Numbered from the stretch's first letter, positions 53,710 to 63,178 are shown. The stretch is 64,000 bases of DNA from Pseudomonas sp. TH31 (GCF_016650815.1 NZ_JAEKEZ010000030.1:120818-184817); one strand, 5' to 3'. Program-made: numbers and translations. Notes: a model not told the origin generated them from the letters alone.

Positions 53710-55677
53710 ATGCAAGTCGATCTTGATGTCGATGGAACGCAAGTAGCCGGGTTGCCGCGCTTTCAGCAGGCGCTCTTTCACGGGCGACGATTGCGTCAAT
53801 ATGCAATCGGCTTGAGCGTCTTGGCTGGGGTGGGGCTATTACTGGCGTTTTTTACCGGGCTGTTTGCGCCGCAGTCACTGTGGGCGGCGCTGCTGGTCAA
53901 TCAGAGTGCCGGTTTGCTGGTACTCATCGCGGGTCTGCAATCGGCCTGGTGGGTGACCGAATGGCGCGCGCAGGCAATGAATCCGACTGTGTCGGTGCCA
54001 GTGGTGGTCGAAGCCGACGAAACCGTTGCGCCGGCGGGCTGGTACGAACGCCTGTTGGACCGGCTCGGTCTGCGCTGGCAACACATGCTGGTGCAGATCG
54101 GTGCGCCGACCTTGTGGCTGGCCGGCTGGGCGTTGCTGGCGTTGTTCAGCATCGAACAGTTCTGGAACCTGGCGCTGACGCCTGCTGCGCTGGGCTTGTC
54201 GGCCAGCGTCGGTGCGGCGCTTTCTTTGTTACTGGCCTTCGGTTTGCTGGTGCTGGAGCGTCAACTGGCCCAGGAAAACCTTGCCGAATGGCCGGAAGCA
54301 GGATCGTTGGCACAGCTGGCACGTGTGGCGATTATCTGTTTGGCGTTGAGCGCGTTGTGCCTGCTGTTCGGCAACGACACCTCGGTTTGGCCGGTACGTC
54401 TGGCGGTGCTGATCGGTTTGCTGCCGGGGCTGGTGGCCGTCGAATTGCTGCTGCGTGCGGTGCTGTCGCTGTTCAGTCCGCAGCGTGAACAACTTGAACC
54501 ATCGTTGCTGGCGCGAAGCTTTGTCGCCGACATGCTGCGCTGGCCGCCACAACCGTTGCTGGCGTTGCAGCACGAATTGCACAATCGCTTCGGCATCGAC
54601 CTGCGGCAAATCTGGGCGTTCACTTACATGCGCCGGGCGTTTTTCCCGGTGTTGGCGGTGGTGGCGATTGTCGGTTGGTCACTCACCGGTATTCACGAAA
54701 TTGCGCTGCAAGGGCGCGGTATCTATGAACGTTTCGGCAAACCGGTGGAGGTATTCGGACCGGGTTTGCACGCGGGTTTGCCTTGGCCGTTGGGTCGAGT
54801 GTTGAGCATCGAGAACGGTGTGGTCCATGAGTTGGCCACCAGCGTCGCTGAAGCGTCGGCGCCGGTTGTAGCTGAACCGGCCGAAGGCCCGGCCCCGGCG
54901 ATTGCCAATCGCTTGTGGGACGCCAGCCATGTGAACGACAAATCCCAAGTCATCGCCAGCAGCCGTGCCGACAAGCAGAGCTTCCAGATCGTCAACATGG
55001 ACGTGCGTTTCGTCTATCGCATTGGCCTGACCGATAAAGACGCGTTGGCCGCGACCTACAACAGTGCTGATGTGCCGACGCTGATTCGCAGCACCGCCAG
55101 CCGGATTCTGGTCCACGACTTCGCCTCGCGCACCCTCGACGGTTTGCTCGGTGAGGACCGGGTAGGGCTGGGCGAAGAGATCGGCCGTGCCGTACAGGCA
55201 GACCTGAAAAAACTCGACAGCGGCGTGGAAATTCTCGCCACTGTGGTTGAAGCAATTCACCCGCCGGCCGGTGCTGCCAACGCGTATCACGCTGTGCAAG
55301 CGGCGCAGATTGGCGCTCAGGCGTTGATCTCTCGTGAACGCGGCGCGGCAGCGGAGGCGACCAATCAGGCGCAGTTGCAGGCCAGCATTGCTCGCGATCA
55401 AGCCACCGCCAGCGCCCGCGAAATCAATGCGGCGGCGCAGGCATCCGACCTCCGGTTCAGCGCCGAGCGCAAGGCCTTCGCCAGCGCCGGCCAGGCCTTT
55501 GTGCTGGAGCAATACTTTAGCCAACTGACCCAGGGCCTGGCCAACGCCAAGTTGCTGGTTCTCGATCATCGCCTGGGCGGCAGCAGCAACGCGCCGACCA
55601 TCGACCTCCGTACATTCACGCTGCCGGCTGACCCTGCGCCGGCGCGTAATACCGCTCAGCCAGGAGCTGCCAATTGA
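53710..55677 (+). CDS. Polytopic SPFH-domain protein A (HflK/HflC-like)
   Basis: A 655-residue membrane protein. The first ~330 residues hold about six or seven hydrophobic helices in pairs, then a last anchor (FFPVLAVVAIVGWSLTGI) leads into an SPFH (band 7) domain with GRGIYERFGKPVEVFGPGLHAGLPWPLG. A long alanine/glutamine-rich helix near residues 530-610 resembles the coiled coil of HflK. Ordinary HflK and HflC have one membrane anchor, so this form is much larger. The ATG at 53710 (GGGGTGG upstream) is preferred; GTG 53668 would add 14 residues. The stop overlaps the next start. Confidence 0.82.
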   Translation: MQVDLDVDGTQVAGLPRFQQALFHGRRLRQYAIGLSVLAGVGLLLAFFTGLFAPQSLWAALLVNQSAGLLVLIAGLQSAWWVTEWRAQAMNPTVSVPVVVEADETVAPAGWYERLLDRLGLRWQHMLVQIGAPTLWLAGWALLALFSIEQFWNLALTPAALGLSASVGAALSLLLAFGLLVLERQLAQENLAEWPEAGSLAQLARVAIICLALSALCLLFGNDTSVWPVRLAVLIGLLPGLVAVELLLRAVLSLFSPQREQLEPSLLARSFVADMLRWPPQPLLALQHELHNRFGIDLRQIWAFTYMRRAFFPVLAVVAIVGWSLTGIHEIALQGRGIYERFGKPVEVFGPGLHAGLPWPLGRVLSIENGVVHELATSVAEASAPVVAEPAEGPAPAIANRLWDASHVNDKSQVIASSRADKQSFQIVNMDVRFVYRIGLTDKDALAATYNSADVPTLIRSTASRILVHDFASRTLDGLLGEDRVGLGEEIGRAVQADLKKLDSGVEILATVVEAIHPPAGAANAYHAVQAAQIGAQALISRERGAAAEATNQAQLQASIARDQATASAREINAAAQASDLRFSAERKAFASAGQAFVLEQYFSQLTQGLANAKLLVLDHRLGGSSNAPTIDLRTFTLPADPAPARNTAQPGAAN

Positions 55678-56712
55678 GCCAGTCGCATACTCACGATCAC
55701 GATGACCAAACTGGCCACGATCACGGCCATGGCGGGCATCATCACGGACATCACCATCATCACCACGGTGATCCTCAGGAGGCCGGTCCATTCCCGTGGC
55801 GGCGCATGGGTTGGGCGGCGTTGCTGGTGGCATTCGCCATCGCAGCAGCGAGCCTGGTGCAAGTGCGTTCGGGGAGGCCACGGTGATTACCCGTTTCGGC
55901 AACCCCTCGCGGGTGTTGCTGGAGCCGGGGCTGAGTTGGCGTTGGCCGGCACCGTTCGAGGCGGCAATCCCCGTGGACTTGCGCTTGCGCACAACGTCCA
56001 GCGGTTTGCAGGATGTCGGCACCGGGATGGTTTGCGCATCATCGTTCAGGCTTATGTCGCGTGGCAGGTGCAGGGCGATCCGGACAACGTGCAGCGCTTT
56101 ATGCGCGCGGTGCAGAACCAGCCCGATGAAGCGGCGCGGCAGATTCGCACCTTTGTTGGCTCGGCACTGGAAACCACCGCCAGCAGCTTTGATCTGGCCA
56201 ACCTGGTGAACACCGACGCTAACCAGGTGCACATTGGCGAATTCGAAGCGCAGTTGCGCCAGCAGATCGATCAACAGTTGCTGACCACCTACGGCGTGCG
56301 AGTGCTGCAAGTCGGCATTGAGCGACTGACATTGCCGTCGGTGACACTCACTGCCACCGTCGATCGTATGCGCGCCGAGCGTGAAACAATCGCCACCGAA
56401 CGTACCGCGATAGGCAAACGCGAAGCCGCGCAAATTCGTTCCGCCGCCGAACGTGATGCGCGAATTGTGCAGGCTGATGCCACGGTGAAAGCTGCTGACA
56501 TCGAAGCACAATCCCGCGTCGAAGCTGCGCAAATTTACGGTCGCGCGTATGCCGGATCACCGCAGCTCTATAACTTGCTGCGTTCACTCGACACCTTGGG
56601 CACCATCGTTTCGCCGGGCACCAAACTGATTTTGCGCACCGATGCCGCGCCGTTCCGAGTGCTGGTTGACGGTCCGCCAAGCCTCGATAACAAGTCCGGA
56701 TCGCAGCCATGA
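55674..56712 (+). CDS. SPFH-domain protein B with histidine-rich N terminus (two apparent frameshifts)
   Basis: Starts at TTG 55674 behind AGGAG, overlapping the previous stop. The first 31 residues contain 15 histidines plus aspartates, a likely metal-binding tail, followed by one membrane helix (MGWAALLVAFAIAAASLVQV). The frame breaks at 55871-55874 (GGGG, one G short) and 56022-56026 (CCGGG, one base short). Repaired, the protein is 346 residues with ATVITRFGNPSRVLLEPGLSW, an SPFH core (TYGVRVLQVGIERLTLPSV) and a helical tail. It is HflC-like. Both breaks are probably sequence errors. Confidence 0.78.
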
Positions 56713-57767
56713 ATTTGGTTCCACGTGGAACAAATGAGTTAAGCAGTCCCTGGATTCAGGCCGGGCGTCTGGCTTTTCTGGCGTTATATGCGGTGACGGT
56801 GCTGGCCGCTTTGGCTTGGGCATTCTCCAATGTGCGGCAGATTGACCCGCAGAATCGTGCGGTGGTTTTGCACTTTGGTGCGCTGGATCGCATTCAAAAT
56901 GCCGGTCTGTTGTTGGCGTGGCCGCGTCCGTTCGAGCAGGTGATTTTATTGCCGGCGGCGGATCGAGTGATCGAACGTCGAGTGGAAAATCTGCTGCGCA
57001 GCGATGTGGCGTTGCAGGCTGATCGAGTCGCCACGTTCGCCACGCCGCTCAGTGATGCACTGGCTGGCTCTGGCTATTTATTGACCGGTGATGCCGGCGT
57101 GGTGCAACTGGATGTGCGGGTGTTTTACAAAGTCACCGAGCCGTACGCCTTCGTCCTTCAGGGCGAACATGTGCTGCCGGCACTGGATCGCCTGGTCACC
57201 CGCAGTGCAGTGGCGCTAACGGCCGCGCGGGATCTGGACACCATTCTGGTGGCGCGTCCTGAACTGATCGGCGCCGATAACAAAGCCGCCGAACGCCGTG
57301 AACGCCTGCGCGGTGATCTGGTGCAAGGCATCAACCAGCGCCTCGCCGAACTGACGGCGACCGGGCAGGGGATCGGCATTGAGGTCGCCCGCGTCGACGT
57401 GCAATCGAGTCTGCCTGGCCCTGCAGTAAACGCCTTCAACGCCGTGCTGACCGCAAGCCAGCAAGCCGACAAAGCCGTGGCGAATGCGCGCACCGAAGCC
57501 GAGAAACTCACCCAGACTGCCAACGAACAAGCCGACCGTGCCCTGCAAGTGGCTCACGCTCAAGCGAGCGAGCGACTGGCCAAAGCTTCGGCCGATACCG
57601 CGACGGTACTGAGCCTGGCCAAGGCGCAACAGCAGGGCACTGACCCGCAAATGTTGCTGCGCATTTACCGTGAGCGGATGCCGAAGATTCTCGGTCAGGC
57701 CGGCTCGGTGACCACGGTCGATCCGAAAGACGATTCCCGCCTGATCATTCAGGGAGCTGCACAATGA
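56709..57767 (+). CDS. SPFH-domain protein C (HflK/HflC-like)
   Basis: A 352-residue single-anchor SPFH protein: membrane helix LAFLALYAVTVLAALAWAF, then PQNRAVVLHFGALDRIQNAGLLLAWPRPF and a long C-terminal helical stretch rich in alanine and glutamine (about 240-310). It overlaps gene B by 4 bases and the ATPase gene by 4 bases, so the four proteins are made together. Residues 3-8 (LVPRGT) are encoded by a parS-like site. Probably a partner of A and B in a hetero-oligomeric ring. Confidence 0.85.
   Translation: MNLVPRGTNELSSPWIQAGRLAFLALYAVTVLAALAWAFSNVRQIDPQNRAVVLHFGALDRIQNAGLLLAWPRPFEQVILLPAADRVIERRVENLLRSDVALQADRVATFATPLSDALAGSGYLLTGDAGVVQLDVRVFYKVTEPYAFVLQGEHVLPALDRLVTRSAVALTAARDLDTILVARPELIGADNKAAERRERLRGDLVQGINQRLAELTATGQGIGIEVARVDVQSSLPGPAVNAFNAVLTASQQADKAVANARTEAEKLTQTANEQADRALQVAHAQASERLAKASADTATVLSLAKAQQQGTDPQMLLRIYRERMPKILGQAGSVTTVDPKDDSRLIIQGAAQ
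56717..56732. other. parS: parS-like site inside the SPFH C gene
   Basis: GGTTCCACGTGGAACA is identical in all 16 bases to parS site 2 in recF. It lies 49 kb from oriC. Because it is in the first codons of a gene, ParB binding could also influence that operon. Confidence 0.85.
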
Positions 57768-59758
57768 CTGCCCACACCGCCGCCGCACCGAGCATGTTGT
57801 CCTCGGCTGAGCAACGCAGCGCCGCACGCCAACTGACCTTGGCGATGCTCGCCCTCGGTTTGCTCGGGTTGGGTCTGATCTGGCGTTGGCTGTCGCCGGA
57901 GCAAACCGGCGTCAGCCAATTGCTGCTGGGCTTCGCCTCGGTGCTGGTCGCCGTACCGGTGATGCGTTCGGCCTGGTACAGCTTGCGTTACCCAAGCCTG
58001 CACGGAATCACCGATCAACTGATTGCCCTGGCCATGCTCGGTGCCTGGGCCACCGGTGATTTGCTCACGGCAGCGTTGCTGCCGATCATCATGATCTTCG
58101 GCCATGTGCTGGAAGAGCGCAGTGTGATCGGTTCTCAGGAAGCCATTCACGCGCTCGGCAAACTGACCCGCAGTCACGCGCGCAAGGTTCAGGCTGACGG
58201 CGCTATCGTCGAAGTCGACAACGGCACGCTCAAGGCTGGCGACATTGTGGAAGTGCGCGCCGGGGATCGAGTGCCGGCGGATGGCCGGGTGTTGTCCGGT
58301 CAGGCAAGTCTCGACACCGCATCGATCACCGGCGAGTCGGTGCCGTTGGAAGCGGTGGTCGGCATGACCGTGTTCGGCGGTGCGATCAATCTTGATGGCC
58401 TGCTGCGCATTGAAGTGACCCGCACCGGCAACGAGTCGACCCTCGGCAAAGTGATCGCGCTGATGCAGAGCGCCGAGCGTTCCAAACCGCCAATTACCCG
58501 TTTGCTTGAACGTTACGCCGGCAGCTACATGGTGCTGGTGTTGCTGCTGGCGGCGGTTACCTGGTTCGTCACCAATGACGCCCAGGCAATGCTTGCGGTG
58601 TTGGTGGCGGCTTGCCCATGTGCGCTGGTGCTGTCGGCACCGGCCACGGCGATTGCCGGGGTGGCGGTGGCGGCGCGTCACGGGATCCTGATTCGCAGCT
58701 CGGCGTTCCTCGAGGAGCTGGCGGACCTGACATCGCTGGTCGTCGACAAGACCGGGACGCTGACTTTCGGCACCTTGCGTCTGCAATCCATCGACAGTCC
58801 TTTAGAGGACCGCAGCCACGTGCTGAAACTCGCCGCCAGCCTCGGCTCGGCGAGCAGTCACCCGGTCAGCCGTGCATTAGCCAGCCTCGTGACTCAGGAA
58901 CATTTCCTGTTGCTCTCGGACATTCACGAACGCCAGGGACTGGGCGTGGTGGCAATGACGGAGCAGGGCGAGGCCGCGCTCGGTCGTCCGGAGTTGTTTG
59001 CGCAGTTGGGCATCGACACTTCGGCCGTTCCGGAACACGACGGGCCGATTGCTGGACTGGCGCTTGACGGTGAATTCCTCGCCTGGCTGTTGCTGGCGGA
59101 CACGGTCAAACCAGAAGCACGCTTTGCCTTGAACGAGTTGCGCGAGCTTGGCCTGGGTCGGCAGTTGCTGCTCACGGGTGATCGGCAAAGTGTCGCGCAT
59201 ACACTGGCTCGAGATGTCGGTATCAGCGATGTCGAAGCTCAGGCGTTGCCCGAGGACAAACTCAACCGTGTACTGACGGAAATCGGCAGTGGCTTCCGGC
59301 CGATGGTGGTCGGTGACGGCATCAACGATTCCCTGGCGCTGAAGGCCGGTGTCGTCGGCGTGGCCATGGGTGCCGGCGGGGCGGATATCGCCCTGGCTTC
59401 GGCAGACATCGTGCTGATCGGCAGCGACCTGCGTCGGCTCGGCACCTGTGTACGGTTAAGTCGCCAGTGCCGGCAAACGCTGCAAGTGAACGTGATCATC
59501 GGTCTGGGTTGGACCTTGGCGATTGTCGCCTTCGCGGCTTTCGGTTGGCTGGGTGCGGCGGGGGCGATGATTGCTGCGTTGCTGCACAACCTTAGCACCT
59601 TGCTGGTGTTGGGCAACGCCGGGCGTTTGCTGCGGTTTCAGGAGCCTTTGCTCAAGCTCAAAACCAGGTTTGAGTCTGTCGCGAGTGAAGGCTCTAAAGC
59701 GGGAGCTTACGGCGGCAGCAACTTTTTAGAACTGTGCGCCCACATCGTAGTCATCTAG
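57764..59758 (+). CDS. P1B-type heavy-metal-transporting ATPase
   Basis: A 664-residue cation pump with phosphorylation site DKTGTLT, actuator TGES, SSHPVSRAL (the HP motif of P1B pumps), GDGIND hinge and metal-binding CPC in VAACPCALVLSAPA. About eight membrane helices are present, two of them before the TDQLIALAM pair. No N-terminal CXXC metal-binding domain exists. The last helix has LLHNLSTLLVLGNAGRLLRF, where zinc/cadmium pumps usually have an Asp-Thr-Gly-type motif, so selectivity is unclear. The last ~30 residues are not typical and could reflect another sequence error. It is the fourth gene of the SPFH operon. Confidence 0.88.
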   Translation: MTAHTAAAPSMLSSAEQRSAARQLTLAMLALGLLGLGLIWRWLSPEQTGVSQLLLGFASVLVAVPVMRSAWYSLRYPSLHGITDQLIALAMLGAWATGDLLTAALLPIIMIFGHVLEERSVIGSQEAIHALGKLTRSHARKVQADGAIVEVDNGTLKAGDIVEVRAGDRVPADGRVLSGQASLDTASITGESVPLEAVVGMTVFGGAINLDGLLRIEVTRTGNESTLGKVIALMQSAERSKPPITRLLERYAGSYMVLVLLLAAVTWFVTNDAQAMLAVLVAACPCALVLSAPATAIAGVAVAARHGILIRSSAFLEELADLTSLVVDKTGTLTFGTLRLQSIDSPLEDRSHVLKLAASLGSASSHPVSRALASLVTQEHFLLLSDIHERQGLGVVAMTEQGEAALGRPELFAQLGIDTSAVPEHDGPIAGLALDGEFLAWLLLADTVKPEARFALNELRELGLGRQLLLTGDRQSVAHTLARDVGISDVEAQALPEDKLNRVLTEIGSGFRPMVVGDGINDSLALKAGVVGVAMGAGGADIALASADIVLIGSDLRRLGTCVRLSRQCRQTLQVNVIIGLGWTLAIVAFAAFGWLGAAGAMIAALLHNLSTLLVLGNAGRLLRFQEPLLKLKTRFESVASEGSKAGAYGGSNFLELCAHIVVI

Positions 59759-59899
59759 GTGTGGGCCATCTGTTTTTTAGGTCACGACGGCTGTCTCGAG
59801 CGCCGCGAGTTATAGAAAAAGGCTATTAATTCGATAGCCAGCTAATTTTCTAAGATGGTCTACCCTCAGATCAGACGTCTGAAATAAGGGGGATTATCC
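59759..59899 (+). promoter_or_regulatory. Upstream region of the cyclopropane synthase gene
   Basis: Holds a GGCTAT/ATAGCC hairpin (about 59821-59840), the segment TCTACCCT near 59859 that may be an RpoS-type -10 element, and the perfect 12-bp palindrome TCAGACGTCTGA at 59871-59882. AGGGGG precedes the ATG. RpoS control is inferred from what is known for this gene family. Confidence 0.45.
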
Positions 59900-61084
59900 A
59901 TGCTCGCGCAACTTCCACCGGCCTTACAGAATCTGCAGCTACCGCTTCGCCTGCGACTCTGGGACGGCCATGAATTCAATCTGGGGCCGACGCCCAGCGT
60001 CACCATTGTGGTCAAGGACCCGCAACTGGTTTCCCAGTTCACCCATCCTAGCCTCGACTTGTTGGGGGCGGCATTTGTCGAAGGCAAACTTGAGCTGGAA
60101 GGCTCGATCAGCGATGTGATCCGCGTCTGTGATGAGTGGAGCCAGGCCATGTTGGGTGACGCCGACAGTCAGCCGATGCGCCTCGTCCACGACAAGGAAA
60201 CCGACGCCAAAGCGATTTCCTACCACTACGACCTTTCCAACGCGTTTTACCAGCTGTGGCTCGACAGCGACATGGCGTATTCCTGCGCCTATTTCGAGAC
60301 CGGCAGCGAAACACTGGAACAAGCCCAGCAAGCTAAATTCCGGCATCTGTGCCGCAAGCTGCGGCTGCAACCTGGCGATTACTTGCTGGATGTGGGTTGT
60401 GGTTGGGGCGGGTTGGCGCGTTACGCCGCCCGGGAATTCGGCGCGAAGGTGTTCGGTATTACCCTTAGCAAAGAGCAACTGGCCCTGGCCCGTGAACGGG
60501 TCAAAGAAGAAGGGCTGGAAGATCTGGTTGAACTGCAACTGCTCGACTACCGCGATTTGCCCCAGGATGGTCGTTTCGACAAGGTGGTCAGCGTCGGTAT
60601 GTTCGAGCATGTCGGTCATGCGAACCTGGCCGAGTACTGCAAAATCCTGTTCGGCGCGGTGAAGGAGGGCGGCCTGGTGATGAACCACGGCATCACCGCC
60701 AAGTACACCGACGGCCGTCCGGTTGGGCGCGGTGCCGGTGACTTCATCGAGAAGTATGTGTTCCCTAACGGTGAACTGCCGCACCTTTCAATGATCTCTG
60801 CGCAGATCAGCGAAGCGGGACTTGAGATCGTCGATGTCGAGAGCCTGCGCCTGCATTACGCGCGCACTCTCGACCACTGGAGCGAACGCCTGGAAGACAA
60901 CCTGGAAGCCGCCGCCAAACAGGTACCGGAACAGGCCCTGCGAATCTGGCGGCTGTACCTGGCCGGCTGCGCTTATGCGTTTGCCAAAGGCTGGATCAAC
61001 CTGCACCAGATTCTCGCCGTGAAGGCCCACCCGGATGGCAGCCACGAACTGCCGTGGACCCGCGACGACATCTACACGCCTTAA
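59900..61084 (+). CDS. cfa: Cyclopropane-fatty-acyl-phospholipid synthase
   Basis: This enzyme transfers a methylene group from S-adenosylmethionine to cis double bonds of membrane phospholipids, usually in stationary phase or acid stress. The 394-residue protein has an N-terminal lipid-binding region, SYHYDLSNAFYQLWLD, the SAM motif LLDVGCGWGGLARYAA and the active-site-type YIFPNG equivalent YVFPNGELPHL. It matches CfaB-like enzymes of Pseudomonas. It overlaps the convergent cls gene by 4 bases at the 3' end. Confidence 0.94.
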   Translation: MLAQLPPALQNLQLPLRLRLWDGHEFNLGPTPSVTIVVKDPQLVSQFTHPSLDLLGAAFVEGKLELEGSISDVIRVCDEWSQAMLGDADSQPMRLVHDKETDAKAISYHYDLSNAFYQLWLDSDMAYSCAYFETGSETLEQAQQAKFRHLCRKLRLQPGDYLLDVGCGWGGLARYAAREFGAKVFGITLSKEQLALARERVKEEGLEDLVELQLLDYRDLPQDGRFDKVVSVGMFEHVGHANLAEYCKILFGAVKEGGLVMNHGITAKYTDGRPVGRGAGDFIEKYVFPNGELPHLSMISAQISEAGLEIVDVESLRLHYARTLDHWSERLEDNLEAAAKQVPEQALRIWRLYLAGCAYAFAKGWINLHQILAVKAHPDGSHELPWTRDDIYTP

Positions 61085-62519
61085 AGGATCGGTGAAATCA
61101 GCCGGGCGACCCGCATGCCGATTTGTTGCAGGCGGTGGGTCTGCCGGCTTTCTTCTTTGGCGATTTCGTGGGCCTGGGCGAAGTCATCGTTGAGCATCTG
61201 TTCCACCTCGCCAGCGAACATGCTGTCGACAGTCAGTAACATCACTTCGAAATTCAGCCGGAACGAACGGTTGTCCAGGTTGGCGCTGCCGATGGCGCTG
61301 ATTTCGCTGTCGATCAACACCACTTTCTGATGCAGGAATCCGGGCTGATAACGGAACACCCGCACGCCTGCGCGAACGGCTTCGAACGCGTAGAGACTGG
61401 ACGCAGCGTAGACGATCCGGTGATCCGGTCGCGACGGCAGCAGCAATCGCACATCGACACCGCGCAGTACCGCCAGCCGAAGTGCGGCGAACACCGCTTC
61501 GTCCGGAATGAAGTAAGGGCTGGTGATCCACACCCGTTCCGTCGCTGCGTGGATGGCTTCGACGAAGAACAGCGAACAGGTTTCGTAGGAATCCGCCGGG
61601 CCGCTGGCGAGCAATTGGCACAGCACGCCGTCGTCCGGGTACACGTCCGGCAGAATCAGCGGCGGCAGTGAGCGTGCGGCCCAGAACCAGTCTTCAGCAA
61701 AAGATTCCTGCATGCAGGCCACCACCGGCCCGCGTACTTGCACGTGGGTATCGCGCCAAGGGGCGAGGGGCGGTTTTTCGCCCATGTATTCGTCGCCAAC
61801 GTTGTGGCCGCCGACGAAGCCCAGCACGCCGTCCACCACCACGATCTTGCGGTGGTTACGGAAGTTGACCTGGAACCGGTTGAGCCAGCCGCTGCGGGTG
61901 GCGAACGCCTTGACCTCGACGCCAGCATCGCGCAACAGCTGGACGTAACTGTGGGGCAACGAGTGGCTGCCAATGCGGTCGTACAGCAGATAAATCGCCA
62001 CGCCTTCGGCGGCTTTTTCAGCAGCAGGGTTTGCAGGCGCTGGCCGAGCCGGTCGTCGTGGATGATAAAAAACTGGATCAGCACCGCTTCCTTCGCGTGG
62101 CTGATGGCCTCGAAGATCGCTTCGAAGGTGGCTGTTCCGTTGATCAGCAGGCGTACTTCGTTGTTTGCCAGGCACGGCATGCGCCCCAGTTTTGGCATCG
62201 CTCTCAAGGATGCGTAGGCATTCGACGCGCGGGCGGTCAGGGCTTCTTCGACCCAGGGGCGCCAGTTCAGCTCGGAAATGGCCTTGCGCATTTCTTCGTT
62301 GGCCTGGCGTCGGGCCTTGATGTAGCCATCGAAGGTGCTACGACCGAAGACCAGGTACGGAATGAGCGTGAGGTAGGGAATAAACAGCAACGACAGGGCC
62401 CAGGCAATCGAGCCTTGGGCGGTTCGAACGGTCAACACGGCGTGGATGGCGGCGATCAGGCCCAGCGAGTGCAGTAGTGCAATCGTGTAACCGAAAATAT
62501 GCGGTCCAAAATAATCCAT
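61081..62519 (-). CDS. cls: Cardiolipin synthase (one apparent frameshift)
   Basis: Cls joins two phosphatidylglycerols to make cardiolipin. Two N-terminal membrane helices (from MDYFGPHIFGYTIALLHSLG) precede two phospholipase-D motifs, NHRKIVVVDG and HQKVVLIDS with GSANLDNRS. At 62014-62018 a run of five Ts (As on the coding strand) appears one short; restoring it joins LQTLLLKK to AAEGVAIYLLYDRIG and gives 479 residues. The ATG at 62519 matches the family start. Confidence 0.88.
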
Positions 62520-62650
62520 GGGGCAACCTTGCTCCTGAAGATTCAATGCGTAAAAGACCATGTTCCGTGCAGAATGTCGCTATTTAATTGGCCCATGAAC
62601 CGAAGCACATGGCTGACGTCTAACGGCCACTATTGATCAGGAGTTACTCG

Positions 62651-63172
62651 ATGAACGTTCGTCTGCTGGGTTTGGCCATGGCCCTTGGTTTGTCCCTTCC
62701 TGTGGCCGCTCAGGCGCAGATGCTGCAACCGGGTTTGTGGGAATTGACCTCGAGCAACATGAAGGTTGATAACCAGGACCTGCCGGATCTGCAATTGATC
62801 CTCGGCCAGCTGCAAAGCCAGATGACCCCGCAACAACGGGCGCAGCTGGAGCAGCAGGGCATTACCATGGGCGGTAAAGGGATTCGGGCGTGCCTGACTC
62901 AGGCCCAGGTAGCGTCCGATAATATTCCGCTGACGGGCCCGCAATCGGGCTGCAAGCAGGAAATTACCGACCGTAACGGCAACCAGTGGAAATTCCGCTT
63001 CAGTTGTCCGAAAGCGCAAGGTGCGGGTGTGGCGACGTTCCTCAGTGATCGTGAGTTCACCACTAAGGTTAATGGCACGTTCAACGCCACGGGTATCCAG
63101 CAGAAGGGTAGCCTCGATACCCGCGCGGTGTGGTTGGGGCAGGATTGCGGGACTGTGAAGCCGAGAGCTTAA
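62651..63172 (+). CDS. DUF3617 periplasmic protein
   Basis: A 173-residue secreted protein. A signal peptide (LLGLAMALGLSLPVAAQA) is followed by QMLQPGLWELTSSNMKV, the characteristic opening of DUF3617 proteins, and three cysteines that could form disulphides (ACLT, SGCKQ, FSCPK) plus one near the end. The ATG at 62651 has AGGAG upstream. The function of this family is not known. Confidence 0.85.
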   Translation: MNVRLLGLAMALGLSLPVAAQAQMLQPGLWELTSSNMKVDNQDLPDLQLILGQLQSQMTPQQRAQLEQQGITMGGKGIRACLTQAQVASDNIPLTGPQSGCKQEITDRNGNQWKFRFSCPKAQGAGVATFLSDREFTTKVNGTFNATGIQQKGSLDTRAVWLGQDCGTVKPRA

Positions 63173-63178
63173 AAGCAA

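Noticed and set aside
54679..56532. Minus-strand 617-codon frame opposite the SPFH genes
   Set aside because: The plus-strand SPFH domains are recognisable; the minus frame is open only because of codon bias.
59876..59900. DnaA box before cfa
   Set aside because: TTATCCATG has two mismatches to the consensus and is isolated from the DnaA-box field.
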